Shown here piece by piece: positions 54,445 to 62,668 of a DNA stretch of 64,000 bases. Position 1 is the stretch's first letter. The number at the start of each line of letters is the position of its first letter. The position numbers and the translations under genes were made by a program. Where the stretch lies: NCBI RefSeq assembly GCF_004216715.1, contig NZ_SGXG01000001.1, forward strand, positions 3,518,501-3,582,500. The letters run 5' to 3'. Source of the DNA: Cecembia calidifontis (GTDB lineage Bacteria > Bacteroidota > Bacteroidia > Cytophagales > Cyclobacteriaceae). Below the pieces are notes generated by a model. It was not told where the DNA came from. It did no database searches and saw only the letters and a program-made list of their open reading frames with translations.

Positions 54445-54462
54445 TTACTTCCCGATACAGAA
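54445..54462. other. Attachment-site copy at the mnmE 3' end
   Basis: The last 18 bases of mnmE (TTCTGTATCGGGAAGTAA on the coding strand) form the proximal att site. Integration leaves mnmE with an intact stop codon. The distal copy is at 22896..22913. Confidence 0.8.
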
Positions 54463-55827
54463 CTTACTGAATATGTTCGCCAAGAGGTCATCGGTCGTGA
54501 TTTCCCCTGTGATCTCACCGAGGTAATGCAGGGATCGACGGATATCCATGGCTAAGAAGTCATTGGTGACTAGAGCATCCAAGCCTGTCAATACATCCAA
54601 TAAAGACTGACGGGTCTTGACCAAAGAGTCATAGTGGCGGATATTGGTCACAATGGTATTGCCCGTGCGGAACTTGTCCAAATTGACCATTTCCAAAATC
54701 CGCTGCCGTAAGGCATCAAGGTTTTCTTTCTTACCGGCAGAAATAAAAATGATATCAGGGTGTCTGGATTTTAATTCATTGATAAATTGTGGATTAGCCC
54801 TATCTATCTTATTTCCTACTTTAACAAAAGGCACTCCTAAATTCTCCAATTTATTGATATCGCGATTGATTTCTACCATATCGGTATCGGTCAGATCAAA
54901 CAAGTACAAGATCAATGAAGCGGTCTTCATCTTCTCCTGCGTACGGCTGACACCAATAGCCTCTATAGTATCTGTAGTTTCTCTTAAGCCTGCGGTATCT
55001 ATAAACCTGAAAATCACACCACCTATGTTAATCTCATCTTCAATGAAATCACGGGTGGTACCGGCAATATCGGAGACAATCGCCTTCTCTTCATTGAGCA
55101 AAGCATTCAGTAGGGTAGACTTGCCTGCATTGGGTTTACCGGCGATGACGGTTGGCATACCATTTTTAATTACATTGCCCAGATCGAAGGAGGCGATCAA
55201 TTGCTCGATTACCCGCAAAAGCTGTTCAACCAAAATCCTTAAATCATCTCTGCTGGCAAATTCCACATCTTCTTCCGTGAAATCCAGTTCCAGTTCGATC
55301 ATGGAAGCAAAGTGTATCAACTCAGCCCTCAATTTGGAAATCTCCCCACTGAAACCACCACGCATTTGATTCATGGCTGCCTGATGGGAAGCCTCAGAGT
55401 CGGAATGGATCAAATCGGCTACAGCCTCGGCTTGGGCCAAATCAAATTGACCGTTTAAAAAAGCCCTTTGGGTAAATTCCCCCGGTTTGGCGGGACGGGC
55501 TCCATGTCTGATCAACAATTTGATCACCTGATTCACGATATAGGAAGAACCATGGGTCGATATTTCCACCACATTTTCCTTGGTGAATGATTTCGGGGCA
55601 ATGAACAAAGAAACCAAAACCTCATCGATGATTCGCTCCCCATCCCGTATCGTGCCGAAATGTATGGTATGGGAGGGCTGTTTTTCCAAGTCCTTACCTT
55701 TGAACACCTCATTGGTAATCTTGATGGCATCTTTACCGGAAAGACGTATGACAGCAATAGCCCCAACACCCTGAGGCGTGGCCAGGGCGATGATGGTATC
55801 TTCTTTTTCGTGAAGGGAAAAACTCAT
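54445..55827 (-). CDS. mnmE: tRNA uridine-5-carboxymethylaminomethyl GTPase MnmE
   Basis: The 460-aa protein has the N-terminal folate-binding domain (ATPQGVGAIAVIRLSG, RPAKPGEFTQRAFLNGQFDL), a helical domain, and an inserted Ras-like GTPase with G1 GKPNAGKS, G2 IAGTTRD, G3 DTAGLRET and G4 NKID, then the C-terminal catalytic CIGK motif. With MnmG it modifies U34 of several tRNAs. The complete C-terminus shows that the island inserted without damaging the protein. A thioredoxin-like gene ends four bases upstream. Confidence 0.97.
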   Translation of the reverse strand: MSFSLHEKEDTIIALATPQGVGAIAVIRLSGKDAIKITNEVFKGKDLEKQPSHTIHFGTIRDGERIIDEVLVSLFIAPKSFTKENVVEISTHGSSYIVNQVIKLLIRHGARPAKPGEFTQRAFLNGQFDLAQAEAVADLIHSDSEASHQAAMNQMRGGFSGEISKLRAELIHFASMIELELDFTEEDVEFASRDDLRILVEQLLRVIEQLIASFDLGNVIKNGMPTVIAGKPNAGKSTLLNALLNEEKAIVSDIAGTTRDFIEDEINIGGVIFRFIDTAGLRETTDTIEAIGVSRTQEKMKTASLILYLFDLTDTDMVEINRDINKLENLGVPFVKVGNKIDRANPQFINELKSRHPDIIFISAGKKENLDALRQRILEMVNLDKFRTGNTIVTNIRHYDSLVKTRQSLLDVLTGLDALVTNDFLAMDIRRSLHYLGEITGEITTDDLLANIFSKFCIGK

Positions 55828-55831
55828 TCAA

Positions 55832-56281
55832 TTATTTTCCAAATTTTTCTAAAATGCCGGTCAGGCCTGTAAGGAATGGTTCAGGTTGTCTATAGCCAGG
55901 GTATTGGGTAATATTTTCCATAGCTGCATCCATGATGATGAAGTTAGGATAGGACCTTACGCGCATGGTCGCGGCCATTGTGGCTTCTGTATACTCCCTG
56001 CCCCTGAACATGAACTTTCTCTTGGTATTCTCTGCGTTCATTTTTACCGGATAAAAGTTTTCATTGATATAGGCCACAACTTTGGGATCGGTGAAAGTTT
56101 CCTTGTCCATTTTTTTGCACCAACCACACCAATCGGTATATACATCCACAAAAACCATTTTGGGATTTTCCTGGGTTTTGGCTGCAGCCTCTTCAAAAGT
56201 TAGCCAATTTATTTTACTCTGGGCTATCACAACGCCGCCGAGCATAAAGAATAAAAATGTAAACGATACTATTTTTTTCAT
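55832..56281 (-). CDS. Exported thioredoxin-like protein
   Basis: The 149-aa protein has a signal peptide (FTFLFFMLGGVVIAQ) and a thioredoxin fold with active site CGWC (DWCGWCKKMDKETF). A cis-Pro-like segment (VRSYPNFIIMDAAM) supports the fold. It is of the thioredoxin_7 / DsbD gamma-like type acting in periplasmic disulfide reduction. The gene precedes mnmE by four bases and is probably co-transcribed with it. Partner unknown. Confidence 0.87.
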   Translation of the reverse strand: MKKIVSFTFLFFMLGGVVIAQSKINWLTFEEAAAKTQENPKMVFVDVYTDWCGWCKKMDKETFTDPKVVAYINENFYPVKMNAENTKRKFMFRGREYTEATMAATMRVRSYPNFIIMDAAMENITQYPGYRQPEPFLTGLTGILEKFGK

Positions 56282-56362
56282 CGAATTTGGGTTAAAGCTT
56301 CACAGTTTTAAAACGACTTTAATTTATTTCAAGTTCACAAGGTTTCAAAATCTATTCCAAAA

Positions 56363-56394
56363 CTACTTTGTACAAAGTACCATGTACGAAGTAC
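56363..56394. repeat. GTACNNN heptamer array
   Basis: GTAC at 56370, 56377, 56384 and 56391, each seven bases apart, preceded by CTAC at 56363. It lies in the 360-base gene-free gap between the thioredoxin and DtxR genes; the rest of the gap shows nothing else recognisable. Confidence 0.75.
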
Positions 56395-56591
56395 TAAGAA
56401 TTTAGATTCCCAGACAATTTAGATTTTTGGACTCAAAATCTCATCCTCTTAATTACCTGAATCGCCTTTCCATAGTGTGAAACTTCAAAAGAAATTTTTA
56501 AAACTTATAGCTGTCAGGAAGAGTATTTACAGGATTCTTTATTTGCGAAATCCGACCTTCGAAATCCCACTTTTTATTACACTAATTTTCA

Positions 56592-56623
56592 TTACCTGGT
56601 ACATTGTACTTGGTACTTGGTAC
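56592..56623. repeat. GTACNNN heptamer array, second in the same gap
   Basis: GTAC at 56599, 56606, 56613 and 56620 with TTAC at 56592. The spacer triplets (ATT, TTG, TTG) resemble the complement of those in the array at 13635. Confidence 0.75.
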
Positions 56624-56641
56624 AATTAAAAGTCGCCTCTC

Positions 56642-57304
56642 CTAAACCATCACCAACACATTTCCCGCCACATCTTTGGACATGAAAATTGTCTTTTTGT
56701 TGTCAACAAGAATTTCAACTGATCCGTCAAACTCTACTTTGTCCAGCACCTTGATCCTTGCACCGATATAGACGCCTACTTTATCCAAATAGCGCAAAAA
56801 GGCGGAACTACTGTCTTTTACGGCCACAAGTTGTCCTGTTGCATTGATATCCAATTCGGAAAGGGGGAGGCGTGGTCTGGCCCTAATATCTCCATATTCA
56901 TCAGGAATTGGATCACCATGGGGATCAAATTTGGGAAAACCCAAGTATTCATCGAGTCTTTGTATCAAAAGCTTGGATTTGATATGCTCCAGTTCATCAG
57001 CTACTTCATGAACCTCATCCCAAGAGAACCGAAGTTTTTCTACCAGAAAAACCTCCCAAAGCCGGTGCTTCCGAATAGTCTGCAAAGCCAATTTTTTACC
57101 CTCTTCAGTGATATGGACACCATAATATTTCCTGTATTCAATAACTTCTTTTTCTCCCAATCTCCGGAGCATATCAGAAACCGAAGCGGGCTTTGTCTTC
57201 ATCTTAACGGAGATATCATTGGTAGAGACGCTTTTTTTACCGCCATCCGAAATTTGATAGATCACTTTGAGGTAACTCTCTTCAGCAGGGGTCAATTGTA
57301 CCAT
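56642..57304 (-). CDS. DtxR/MntR-family metal-dependent regulator
   Basis: The 220-aa protein has a winged HTH (TPAEESYLKVIYQISDGG, STNDISVKMKTKPASVSDML), a dimerisation domain with metal-ligand-rich helices (LRFSWDEVHEVADELEHI and GFPKFDPHGDPIP, the DPHG motif typical of the family) and a C-terminal SH3-like FeoA domain. It represses iron or manganese uptake when metal is bound; which metal is undetermined. A 16-bp palindrome 105 bases upstream could be its own operator. Confidence 0.92.
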   Translation of the reverse strand: MVQLTPAEESYLKVIYQISDGGKKSVSTNDISVKMKTKPASVSDMLRRLGEKEVIEYRKYYGVHITEEGKKLALQTIRKHRLWEVFLVEKLRFSWDEVHEVADELEHIKSKLLIQRLDEYLGFPKFDPHGDPIPDEYGDIRARPRLPLSELDINATGQLVAVKDSSSAFLRYLDKVGVYIGARIKVLDKVEFDGSVEILVDNKKTIFMSKDVAGNVLVMV

Positions 57305-57409
57305 TATCCTAAACTTTGGGCAAATATAACTTTTTTAGATAAACCGAAAAATTAATTTTAAGGAAGCTAAATTCGTTGTGGATAAGTCCAAATCTGATGT
57401 GATTTAGAT

Positions 57410-57425
57410 TTTAGATATATCTAAA
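57410..57425. promoter_or_regulatory. 16-bp perfect palindrome upstream of the DtxR-family gene
   Basis: TTTAGATATATCTAAA is self-complementary and lies 105 bases before the regulator's start, in a 359-base gap with no gene. Length and symmetry fit DtxR/MntR operators; binding is inferred. Confidence 0.5.
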
Positions 57426-57663
57426 TATTAGTTTTTGCAAATTTAAATTACCATTTAACTGCAACACTTTCAATTTCTTACAACATCAGAAAGAGAAGAA
57501 AATCCATCATTAAGGAGGGTAGGGACAGTTTCCGTTTCTTGAAAATTAGTTTCCTTTTGAGATTTGTAGTGGATAAGTTTTCAGGCATTCCAAACCCCAA
57601 TTCCGCAAAAAAGAAAGAATGGTAAGCTAAAGAGGATGAAAAAAATGGACTTGTTTTAATCTA

Positions 57664-58794
57664 TTAAGGCTGCGCTTCAAGCAAGCTTGAAACCAAGTTC
57701 TGCAATTGCAATCTTTCTTTTTGAATCCAAAATGCTTCATAAGGAAAATCCTTGGAGTAAAAATTCATAGACAATAAAGAATGCAGAGTCTCCGCCGCCA
57801 GGCTTTTGGCTGAAAAATCCACTTCCAATCCGGCTTGGTATTTTTCAGCAAATGATTTCCAAAGCAGGTTAGGACTGTAAAAAAATGGTTTTCCCAAAGC
57901 CAAAGATTCAAAAAGTTTACTTGGAATTTTGGGACTGATGCTGGGAATCTGATGATAAGGCAGCAAGACCACATCAGCCGCAGCATAGGCTTCCATGATC
58001 TGTTCATAGGGCACGGGTTGGCCGGAGATCTGTAAATGGATGCCTTTATTTTCTTTAGCCATCTCACTAAGGATTTTGGCAAAATCCGGTATTGGACAAT
58101 GGCCTATGATATGCAGGGAGATTTCAGGAAAGGATTGCCGCAATTCCAAAAACCATTGCATAGCCTCTTTGATTCCATATACTTCTGTGATGGTGCCGGA
58201 GATTAAAAACCGCAAATTTGGAAGGTGTAGCTTCTTACTTGGGATATTTTTAGGAACAGCGCCAAAGTACTTGTTTTCGAGTACAAAATAGGGTTTAAAT
58301 GCTTTTTTCTCATGTTTATAACACTGTTCAGAAAATATATAGTGATCAATAAGAAATTTTCCGAAATATTCTGTCAGCAAAATAAGGTTCTTGGCAAACC
58401 ATTTTTTTATTCCTTTTAAAGTCCGGTTATAAGAAATGTTCAAAGCATAATTTTCCTGCACATCATACACCAATTTTCCTCCAAAAAGCATTGTACAAAG
58501 AATAGCAGAGGGTATGAGTTCCCAAGTACAGATGATGCTTAGTTTCGGTCTTTCTTTTTTGTAAATCCGGTAAAAAACAAGGCTGGCAAAAATCCTGGAA
58601 AAAGCTTGCCTTTTTTCTAAAAATAAAGGGTGGAACTTTATATTTTTTTCATCTGCCTCTTTTTTTGTTGAAAATCCTATGATGTTTATCTGGTATTTAT
58701 TTGTTTCACGCAGTGAAAGTCCAAACCTATAATAAGCCCTGGGGTCTTTGAGTGGTTTAAGTACCGAGGCAATCAAAATAGGAATTGGACGCAT
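57664..58794 (-). CDS. Glycosyltransferase, GT4-like (GT-B fold)
   Basis: The frame opens at a TTG at 58803; the ATG at 58794 gives 376 aa starting MRPIPILIASVLKPLKDPRA. The C-terminal half has the GT4 pattern: FLISGTITEVYGIKEAMQWF, LHIIGHCP, a nucleotide-sugar-binding region (YEQIMEAYAAADVVLLPYHQ) and SPKIPSKLFESLALGKPFF with the EX7E-like acid. The N-terminal domain is basic and partly hydrophobic (KLSIICTWELIPSAILCTML). Sugar and acceptor unknown. It is divergent from dapD with only about 30 bases between start codons. Confidence 0.82.
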   Translation of the reverse strand: MRPIPILIASVLKPLKDPRAYYRFGLSLRETNKYQINIIGFSTKKEADEKNIKFHPLFLEKRQAFSRIFASLVFYRIYKKERPKLSIICTWELIPSAILCTMLFGGKLVYDVQENYALNISYNRTLKGIKKWFAKNLILLTEYFGKFLIDHYIFSEQCYKHEKKAFKPYFVLENKYFGAVPKNIPSKKLHLPNLRFLISGTITEVYGIKEAMQWFLELRQSFPEISLHIIGHCPIPDFAKILSEMAKENKGIHLQISGQPVPYEQIMEAYAAADVVLLPYHQIPSISPKIPSKLFESLALGKPFFYSPNLLWKSFAEKYQAGLEVDFSAKSLAAETLHSLLSMNFYSKDFPYEAFWIQKERLQLQNLVSSLLEAQP

Positions 58795-58827
58795 CAGGAT
58801 CAATTTAACATGAATATGACCAAAAAT

Positions 58828-59643
58828 ATGGAATTACAATCTATTATTGAAAATGCCTGGGAAAACAGGGAACTCTTAAAAGAAAAAGATGTAGAAATCG
58901 CCATAAAAACTGTCATCAGTGACCTGGACAGCGGTGCCTTAAGGGTAGCCCAACCAATGGCCAATGGAGAATGGCAGGTTAATGACTGGGTGAAAAAGGC
59001 TGTTATCCTATACTTTCCAATCCAAAAAATGCACACCATTGAAGTGGGTCCTTTTGAATTCCATGATAAAATGGCTTTGAAAACGAATTATGCCAAGCAG
59101 GGTGTTAGGGTGGTACCACATGCCGTGGCGCGATATGGGGCCTACCTGGCAAGCGGCGTAGTCATGATGCCTTCTTATGTAAATATTGGAGCTTATGTAG
59201 ATAGTGGCACGATGGTTGATACATGGGCAACCGTTGGCTCTTGCGCACAAATAGGAAAAAATGTGCATCTCAGTGGGGGAGTAGGTATAGGTGGTGTTTT
59301 GGAACCTGTACAAGCGGCTCCCGTAATAGTAGAAGATGGGGCATTTATCGGTTCAAGGGCTATCATCGTTGAAGGGGTGAGGATTGGAAAAGAAGCGGTT
59401 ATTGGGGCAGGAGTTACCTTGACCGCTAGTTCAAAAATCATTGATGTAACAGGTTCTGAACCAAAAGAATACAAGGGATACGTGCCTGAAAGGTCTGTTG
59501 TCATACCTGGATCTTTGACCAAAAAATTCCCGGCAGGTGAGTTTCAGGTGCCTTGCGCCCTGATTATTGGTCAAAGAAAGGCTTCAACCGATCTTAAAAC
59601 TTCCTTGAACGATGCATTAAGAGAAAATAATGTAGCCGTTTAA
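58828..59643 (+). CDS. dapD: 2,3,4,5-tetrahydropyridine-2,6-dicarboxylate N-succinyltransferase
   Basis: DapD acts in the succinylase branch of lysine and diaminopimelate synthesis. The protein (271 aa from ATG 58828; ATGs at 58810 and 58816 would add up to six residues) starts MELQSIIENAWENRELL, then has a left-handed beta-helix of hexapeptide repeats (YVNIGAYVDSGTMVDTWATV, NVHLSGGVGIGGVLEPVQAA, GAFIGSRAIIVEGVRIGKEA) with catalytic-type residues, and a typical C-terminus (PCALIIGQRKASTDLKTSLN). Family assignment is firm. A TPR lipoprotein gene follows by 13 bases. Confidence 0.95.
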   Translation: MELQSIIENAWENRELLKEKDVEIAIKTVISDLDSGALRVAQPMANGEWQVNDWVKKAVILYFPIQKMHTIEVGPFEFHDKMALKTNYAKQGVRVVPHAVARYGAYLASGVVMMPSYVNIGAYVDSGTMVDTWATVGSCAQIGKNVHLSGGVGIGGVLEPVQAAPVIVEDGAFIGSRAIIVEGVRIGKEAVIGAGVTLTASSKIIDVTGSEPKEYKGYVPERSVVIPGSLTKKFPAGEFQVPCALIIGQRKASTDLKTSLNDALRENNVAV

Positions 59644-59656
59644 AATCAAATTCATA

Positions 59657-60259
59657 ATGAGAGTATTTCAGTGGGGTATTGCCTCCCTTATGGGCATCAT
59701 GTTTTTATTTTCATGTTCTAAGCAGGAATATAACAAAGGGGATGCGTTTTTCAATCAAGGAGCTTATGAGGAAGCCATCGCAGCATATGATGGCTTTTTA
59801 GTTTCCAACCCAAAAAATGTAAAGGCACTTTACAACCGAGGAAGGGCTTATGAAGAATTGGGCCAGTTCGAAAAAGCAGAGAAAGATTTCTTAAGTGCTT
59901 TGGAGCAGGATAAAAAAAACACGCAAATCCTGTTGAGCCTTTCCAACGTCTATCAAAAGCAAAAAAGGCACAGCAATGCATTGCTCTATGCAGAGTATGC
60001 CGTGGAAGTTCCTGGTGCACCTGCTATGGCTTATTTCATGAAAGGAAGGGCAATGCACCAATTGGGCAATACCAATGAAGCTTACAAAGAATACAGTACT
60101 GCCATCAAAATGGACAAGGATTTTGGCATGGCCTACTACTACAGGGGGATGCTTAAATTGGCAACTGACAGGAAAAAATCGGGATGTGATGATCTAAAGG
60201 CTGCCTTGAAACTGAATTACGAAGAAGCTAAAGAAGCCATCGATAAATATTGCAATTAA
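59657..60259 (+). CDS. TPR-repeat lipoprotein
   Basis: The 200-aa protein has a lipobox (LMGIMFLFSC, Cys20) and about four tetratricopeptide repeats (GDAFFNQGAYEEAIAAYDGF, ALYNRGRAYEELGQFEKAEK, AYFMKGRAMHQLGNTNEAYK, AYYYRGMLKLATDRKKSGCD). It is likely membrane-anchored and periplasmic, mediating protein contacts. Partners unknown. It is the second gene after dapD and is followed directly by a terminator. Confidence 0.87.
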   Translation: MRVFQWGIASLMGIMFLFSCSKQEYNKGDAFFNQGAYEEAIAAYDGFLVSNPKNVKALYNRGRAYEELGQFEKAEKDFLSALEQDKKNTQILLSLSNVYQKQKRHSNALLYAEYAVEVPGAPAMAYFMKGRAMHQLGNTNEAYKEYSTAIKMDKDFGMAYYYRGMLKLATDRKKSGCDDLKAALKLNYEEAKEAIDKYCN

Positions 60260-60260
60260 A

Positions 60261-60286
60261 AAAAAGCCGGGTTTCCGGCTTTTTTA
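60261..60286 (+). terminator. Intrinsic terminator after the TPR lipoprotein gene
   Basis: AAAAAGCCGG/CCGGCTTTTT, a 10-bp stem with a 4-nt loop, then T-rich. It starts one base after the stop codon. Confidence 0.9.
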
Positions 60287-60567
60287 TACTCCAATGATCC
60301 AAATTGATCTGCCAAGTCGGTGTCTTCCCTCACTTCAAACCAACCTAAATAATAATTTCTGGGCATATCCCCTGAAATTCGGTTAATTCCTAAGTAATTA
60401 AAAAACCTTCGGCTACAGATTTAATTTATCAAACCTTCCAAGCGCAAACTTGGCTCTTTTTACTTTTGACTTGGCTCTTATTCCTTGCACTAAATTCTGG
60501 CCTTGGTTTATTCCGAAAGTTTGCTGAAATCCAATGAGGCATTTACCTAAAGCTCAGACTTTTTTTC
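60287..60567. other. Intergenic stretch without recognised gene
   Basis: Between convergent genes. The only feature seen is a near-direct repeat of ACTTGGCTCTT about 20 bases apart near 60448 and 60468. Confidence 0.5.
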
Positions 60568-61905
60568 CTAATCAACCTTTACCTCCATCCCTTCTACCAC
60601 AGGTTGCTTGGAAACATAACCCTTAGGAAGGTGCTTCAGCAAATCCTTCTTAAACCTATGAAAATCCACCGTGATGGTATGCCTTGGTGTTGAAATTTGA
60701 CGATAGTGGGGTTTTGTCACTTCTAATTCACAAAGTTCTTCGATATTAGCAGGCCTGCTCCATTTGCCCGCCAATTCCCGCGCCATAATTTTAGCCTGCA
60801 ATTCAGCACCGGGCCAAATACAACCCAAAGGTTGGAACATCCCCACAAAATACAGGTTTCTATACTTGGGATGGAACATTTTTAAATACAAAGGCACCGG
60901 CCCCGAACTATAGTCAATAAAGTCTTTGTCAAAAAATGGATGTGACAAGTAATAACCCGTACAGGCAATAATGCTATCATACTCCTCTTCAAGGCCATCT
61001 TCAAAAATCACTTTCTTACCATCAAACCTTTTGATGTCTAACCTGGGTTTGACTTTTCCATGCCTGATTTTGTACAAAAGTTCATCATTGATGGTAGGAT
61101 GGGTTTCCCCGAACTTGGTTTCTACCTTCCTCAGACCATATAGAGAATTATCGCCCACCATGACCTTGAGCAGCAGGTCAAAGAAAAAGCTCCTGATTTT
61201 AAGTGGTATCCAGGAACTTCTTTCTCCGATTTTATCGGATGGTTTACCAAAAAAGAATTTGGGGATAATGCGGTAGCCCCTTCTCCAAGAGATTGCAGTC
61301 ATTTTACTGACCCGACTGGTTTCTACTGCCACATCACAGGCAGAGTTTCCTCCCCCAATAACCAAAACCCTTTTTCCTTCAAATGGGGCAGCTTTCTTAA
61401 AGGAGTGGGAGTGGAGATATTCTCCGGTGAAATTTCCAGGATAATCCGGCCATCTTGGATTCCAATGGTGCCCATTACATACTACCAGATCTGAGAAATA
61501 TGCTGTATTTCTCTTACCATCTGTTTCGGTGGTAATTTCCCAAGTTTCTTGATTGACCCATTTACAATGAATGACGAGGGTATTGAAATGGATATGCGGA
61601 TATAAATTGAATTTTTTGGCATAAGCCTGAAAATACCGCCTCAATTCATCATGGGAAGGATAGTCAGCCGCCATCGGGTCAAAATCATCAAAAGTAAAAT
61701 CCTCATATTGGGACAAAGTCTTGGAGCTGATGATATGGGTGGTTTCGAAAACACTGGAATGGGATTCATTTTCACTGTAAATCCAGTTTCCCCCAACCTC
61801 TGTATTCCTATCAAATGCCACGGCATCCAATCCCTGATCCAAAAGGTTTTTCAATGCGGTAATACCAGAGGGACCCGCTCCGATGACAGCAATTTTTTTA
61901 GACAT
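60568..61905 (-). CDS. Flavin-containing monooxygenase-like oxidoreductase
   Basis: The 445-aa protein has an N-terminal FAD Rossmann motif (GAGPSGITALKNLLDQG), the class B FMO signature FTGEYLHSHSFK, an NADPH motif (VIGGGNSACDVAVE), and IACTGYYLSHPF near the C-terminal FAD site. This is the architecture of enzymes that oxygenate nucleophilic N or S atoms or perform Baeyer-Villiger reactions. Substrate unknown. Its start overlaps the sirtuin stop by eight bases, so the two are co-transcribed. Confidence 0.88.
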   Translation of the reverse strand: MSKKIAVIGAGPSGITALKNLLDQGLDAVAFDRNTEVGGNWIYSENESHSSVFETTHIISSKTLSQYEDFTFDDFDPMAADYPSHDELRRYFQAYAKKFNLYPHIHFNTLVIHCKWVNQETWEITTETDGKRNTAYFSDLVVCNGHHWNPRWPDYPGNFTGEYLHSHSFKKAAPFEGKRVLVIGGGNSACDVAVETSRVSKMTAISWRRGYRIIPKFFFGKPSDKIGERSSWIPLKIRSFFFDLLLKVMVGDNSLYGLRKVETKFGETHPTINDELLYKIRHGKVKPRLDIKRFDGKKVIFEDGLEEEYDSIIACTGYYLSHPFFDKDFIDYSSGPVPLYLKMFHPKYRNLYFVGMFQPLGCIWPGAELQAKIMARELAGKWSRPANIEELCELEVTKPHYRQISTPRHTITVDFHRFKKDLLKHLPKGYVSKQPVVEGMEVKVD

Positions 61906-62590
61906 ATTTTAATCTGATTTCCTCGGACATGATTTTTGTTCCCACCGAAGCAGGAGCTTCAATTTTTGTTAAGTTTTCGACAAATCCCGTTTCAGGAATT
62001 TTGACATCAATAATGTATTTGGGAATATGCTTCTTGGCATATTGGATCAAACCGGCAGCCGGATAAACCAACATGGAAGTGCCTATCACAGCAAAAATAT
62101 CTGCCTCCATCGCCACATCAATGGCCGGTTCCATCATGGGCACCATCTCCCCAAACCATACAATGAACGGCCTCAACTGACTTCCTTTTTCGCATTTATC
62201 CCCAATTTTGATTTCCCAACCTTCCATTTCATATACCAAGGAAGGATCCAGGGTGCTTTGGGACTTGAAGAGTTCCCCATGTAAATGGATGATTCTGGAA
62301 GACCCTGCCTTTTCATGGAGGTTATCTACATTTTGGGTAACAATGGTCACATCGAAGTATTTCTCCAACCTTGCCAGTTCCAGGTGGGCTTCATTCGGTT
62401 GGCAGGAAAGTGCCTGCTTTCTCCTTTGGTTGTAAAAATCCAAAACCAGCTCCCTGTTTTTTCTCCAGCCTTCAGGAGAAGCCACTTCCATGATATCATG
62501 ACCTTCCCACAATCCTCCGGCATCACGGAAAGTACTTATGCCACTTTCAGCCGAAATCCCCGCCCCTGTTAGTACCACCAGTTTTTTCAT
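61898..62590 (-). CDS. cobB: NAD-dependent protein deacylase, sirtuin family
   Basis: The 230-aa protein has GAGISAESGISTFRDAGGLW (NAD binding), TQNVDNLHEKAGSSRIIHLHG (catalytic His) and VIGTSMLVYPAAGLI. The DFYNQRRKQ segment has the Tyr-x-x-Arg pattern of class III sirtuins that remove succinyl or malonyl groups. The zinc-ribbon region (MEGWEIKIGDKCEKGSQLRP) keeps only one Cys of the usual four, as in some bacterial members. It lies downstream of topA past a terminator and overlaps the FMO-like gene by eight bases. Confidence 0.92.
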   Translation of the reverse strand: MKKLVVLTGAGISAESGISTFRDAGGLWEGHDIMEVASPEGWRKNRELVLDFYNQRRKQALSCQPNEAHLELARLEKYFDVTIVTQNVDNLHEKAGSSRIIHLHGELFKSQSTLDPSLVYEMEGWEIKIGDKCEKGSQLRPFIVWFGEMVPMMEPAIDVAMEADIFAVIGTSMLVYPAAGLIQYAKKHIPKYIIDVKIPETGFVENLTKIEAPASVGTKIMSEEIRLKYV

Positions 62591-62635
62591 ACTTTTTTTG
62601 TCTTAATCTAAAAGGAATAAAGACAAAATTCAAAT

Positions 62636-62667
62636 AAAAAAGCGAACCGAACTGGTCCGCTTTTTTT
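62636..62667 (-). terminator. Intrinsic terminator after topA
   Basis: AGCG and ACC pair with CGCT and GGT around one mismatch with a 5-nt loop, flanked by A and T runs, starting within a few bases of the topA stop on the minus strand. Confidence 0.75.
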
Positions 62668-62668
62668 C

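Larger units (their letters stand above)
22896..54462. mobile_element. Integrated genomic island (about 31.5 kb) at the 3' end of mnmE
   Basis: The island is bounded by 18-bp direct repeats, one being the last 18 bases of mnmE, the same type of site used by SGI1-like islands (trmE/thdF). A tyrosine recombinase (52758..53852) and HTH proteins lie at the mnmE end. Cargo is metal resistance (mer, CDF, Czc/Cus) and defence (type I restriction, Abi_2, RhuM, Argonaute), plus a replication-like module (DUF3987, BT4734-like). No relaxase, coupling protein or conjugation gene was recognised, so transfer probably depends on another element. TTAGCAAC motifs occur near both ends. Confidence 0.8.
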
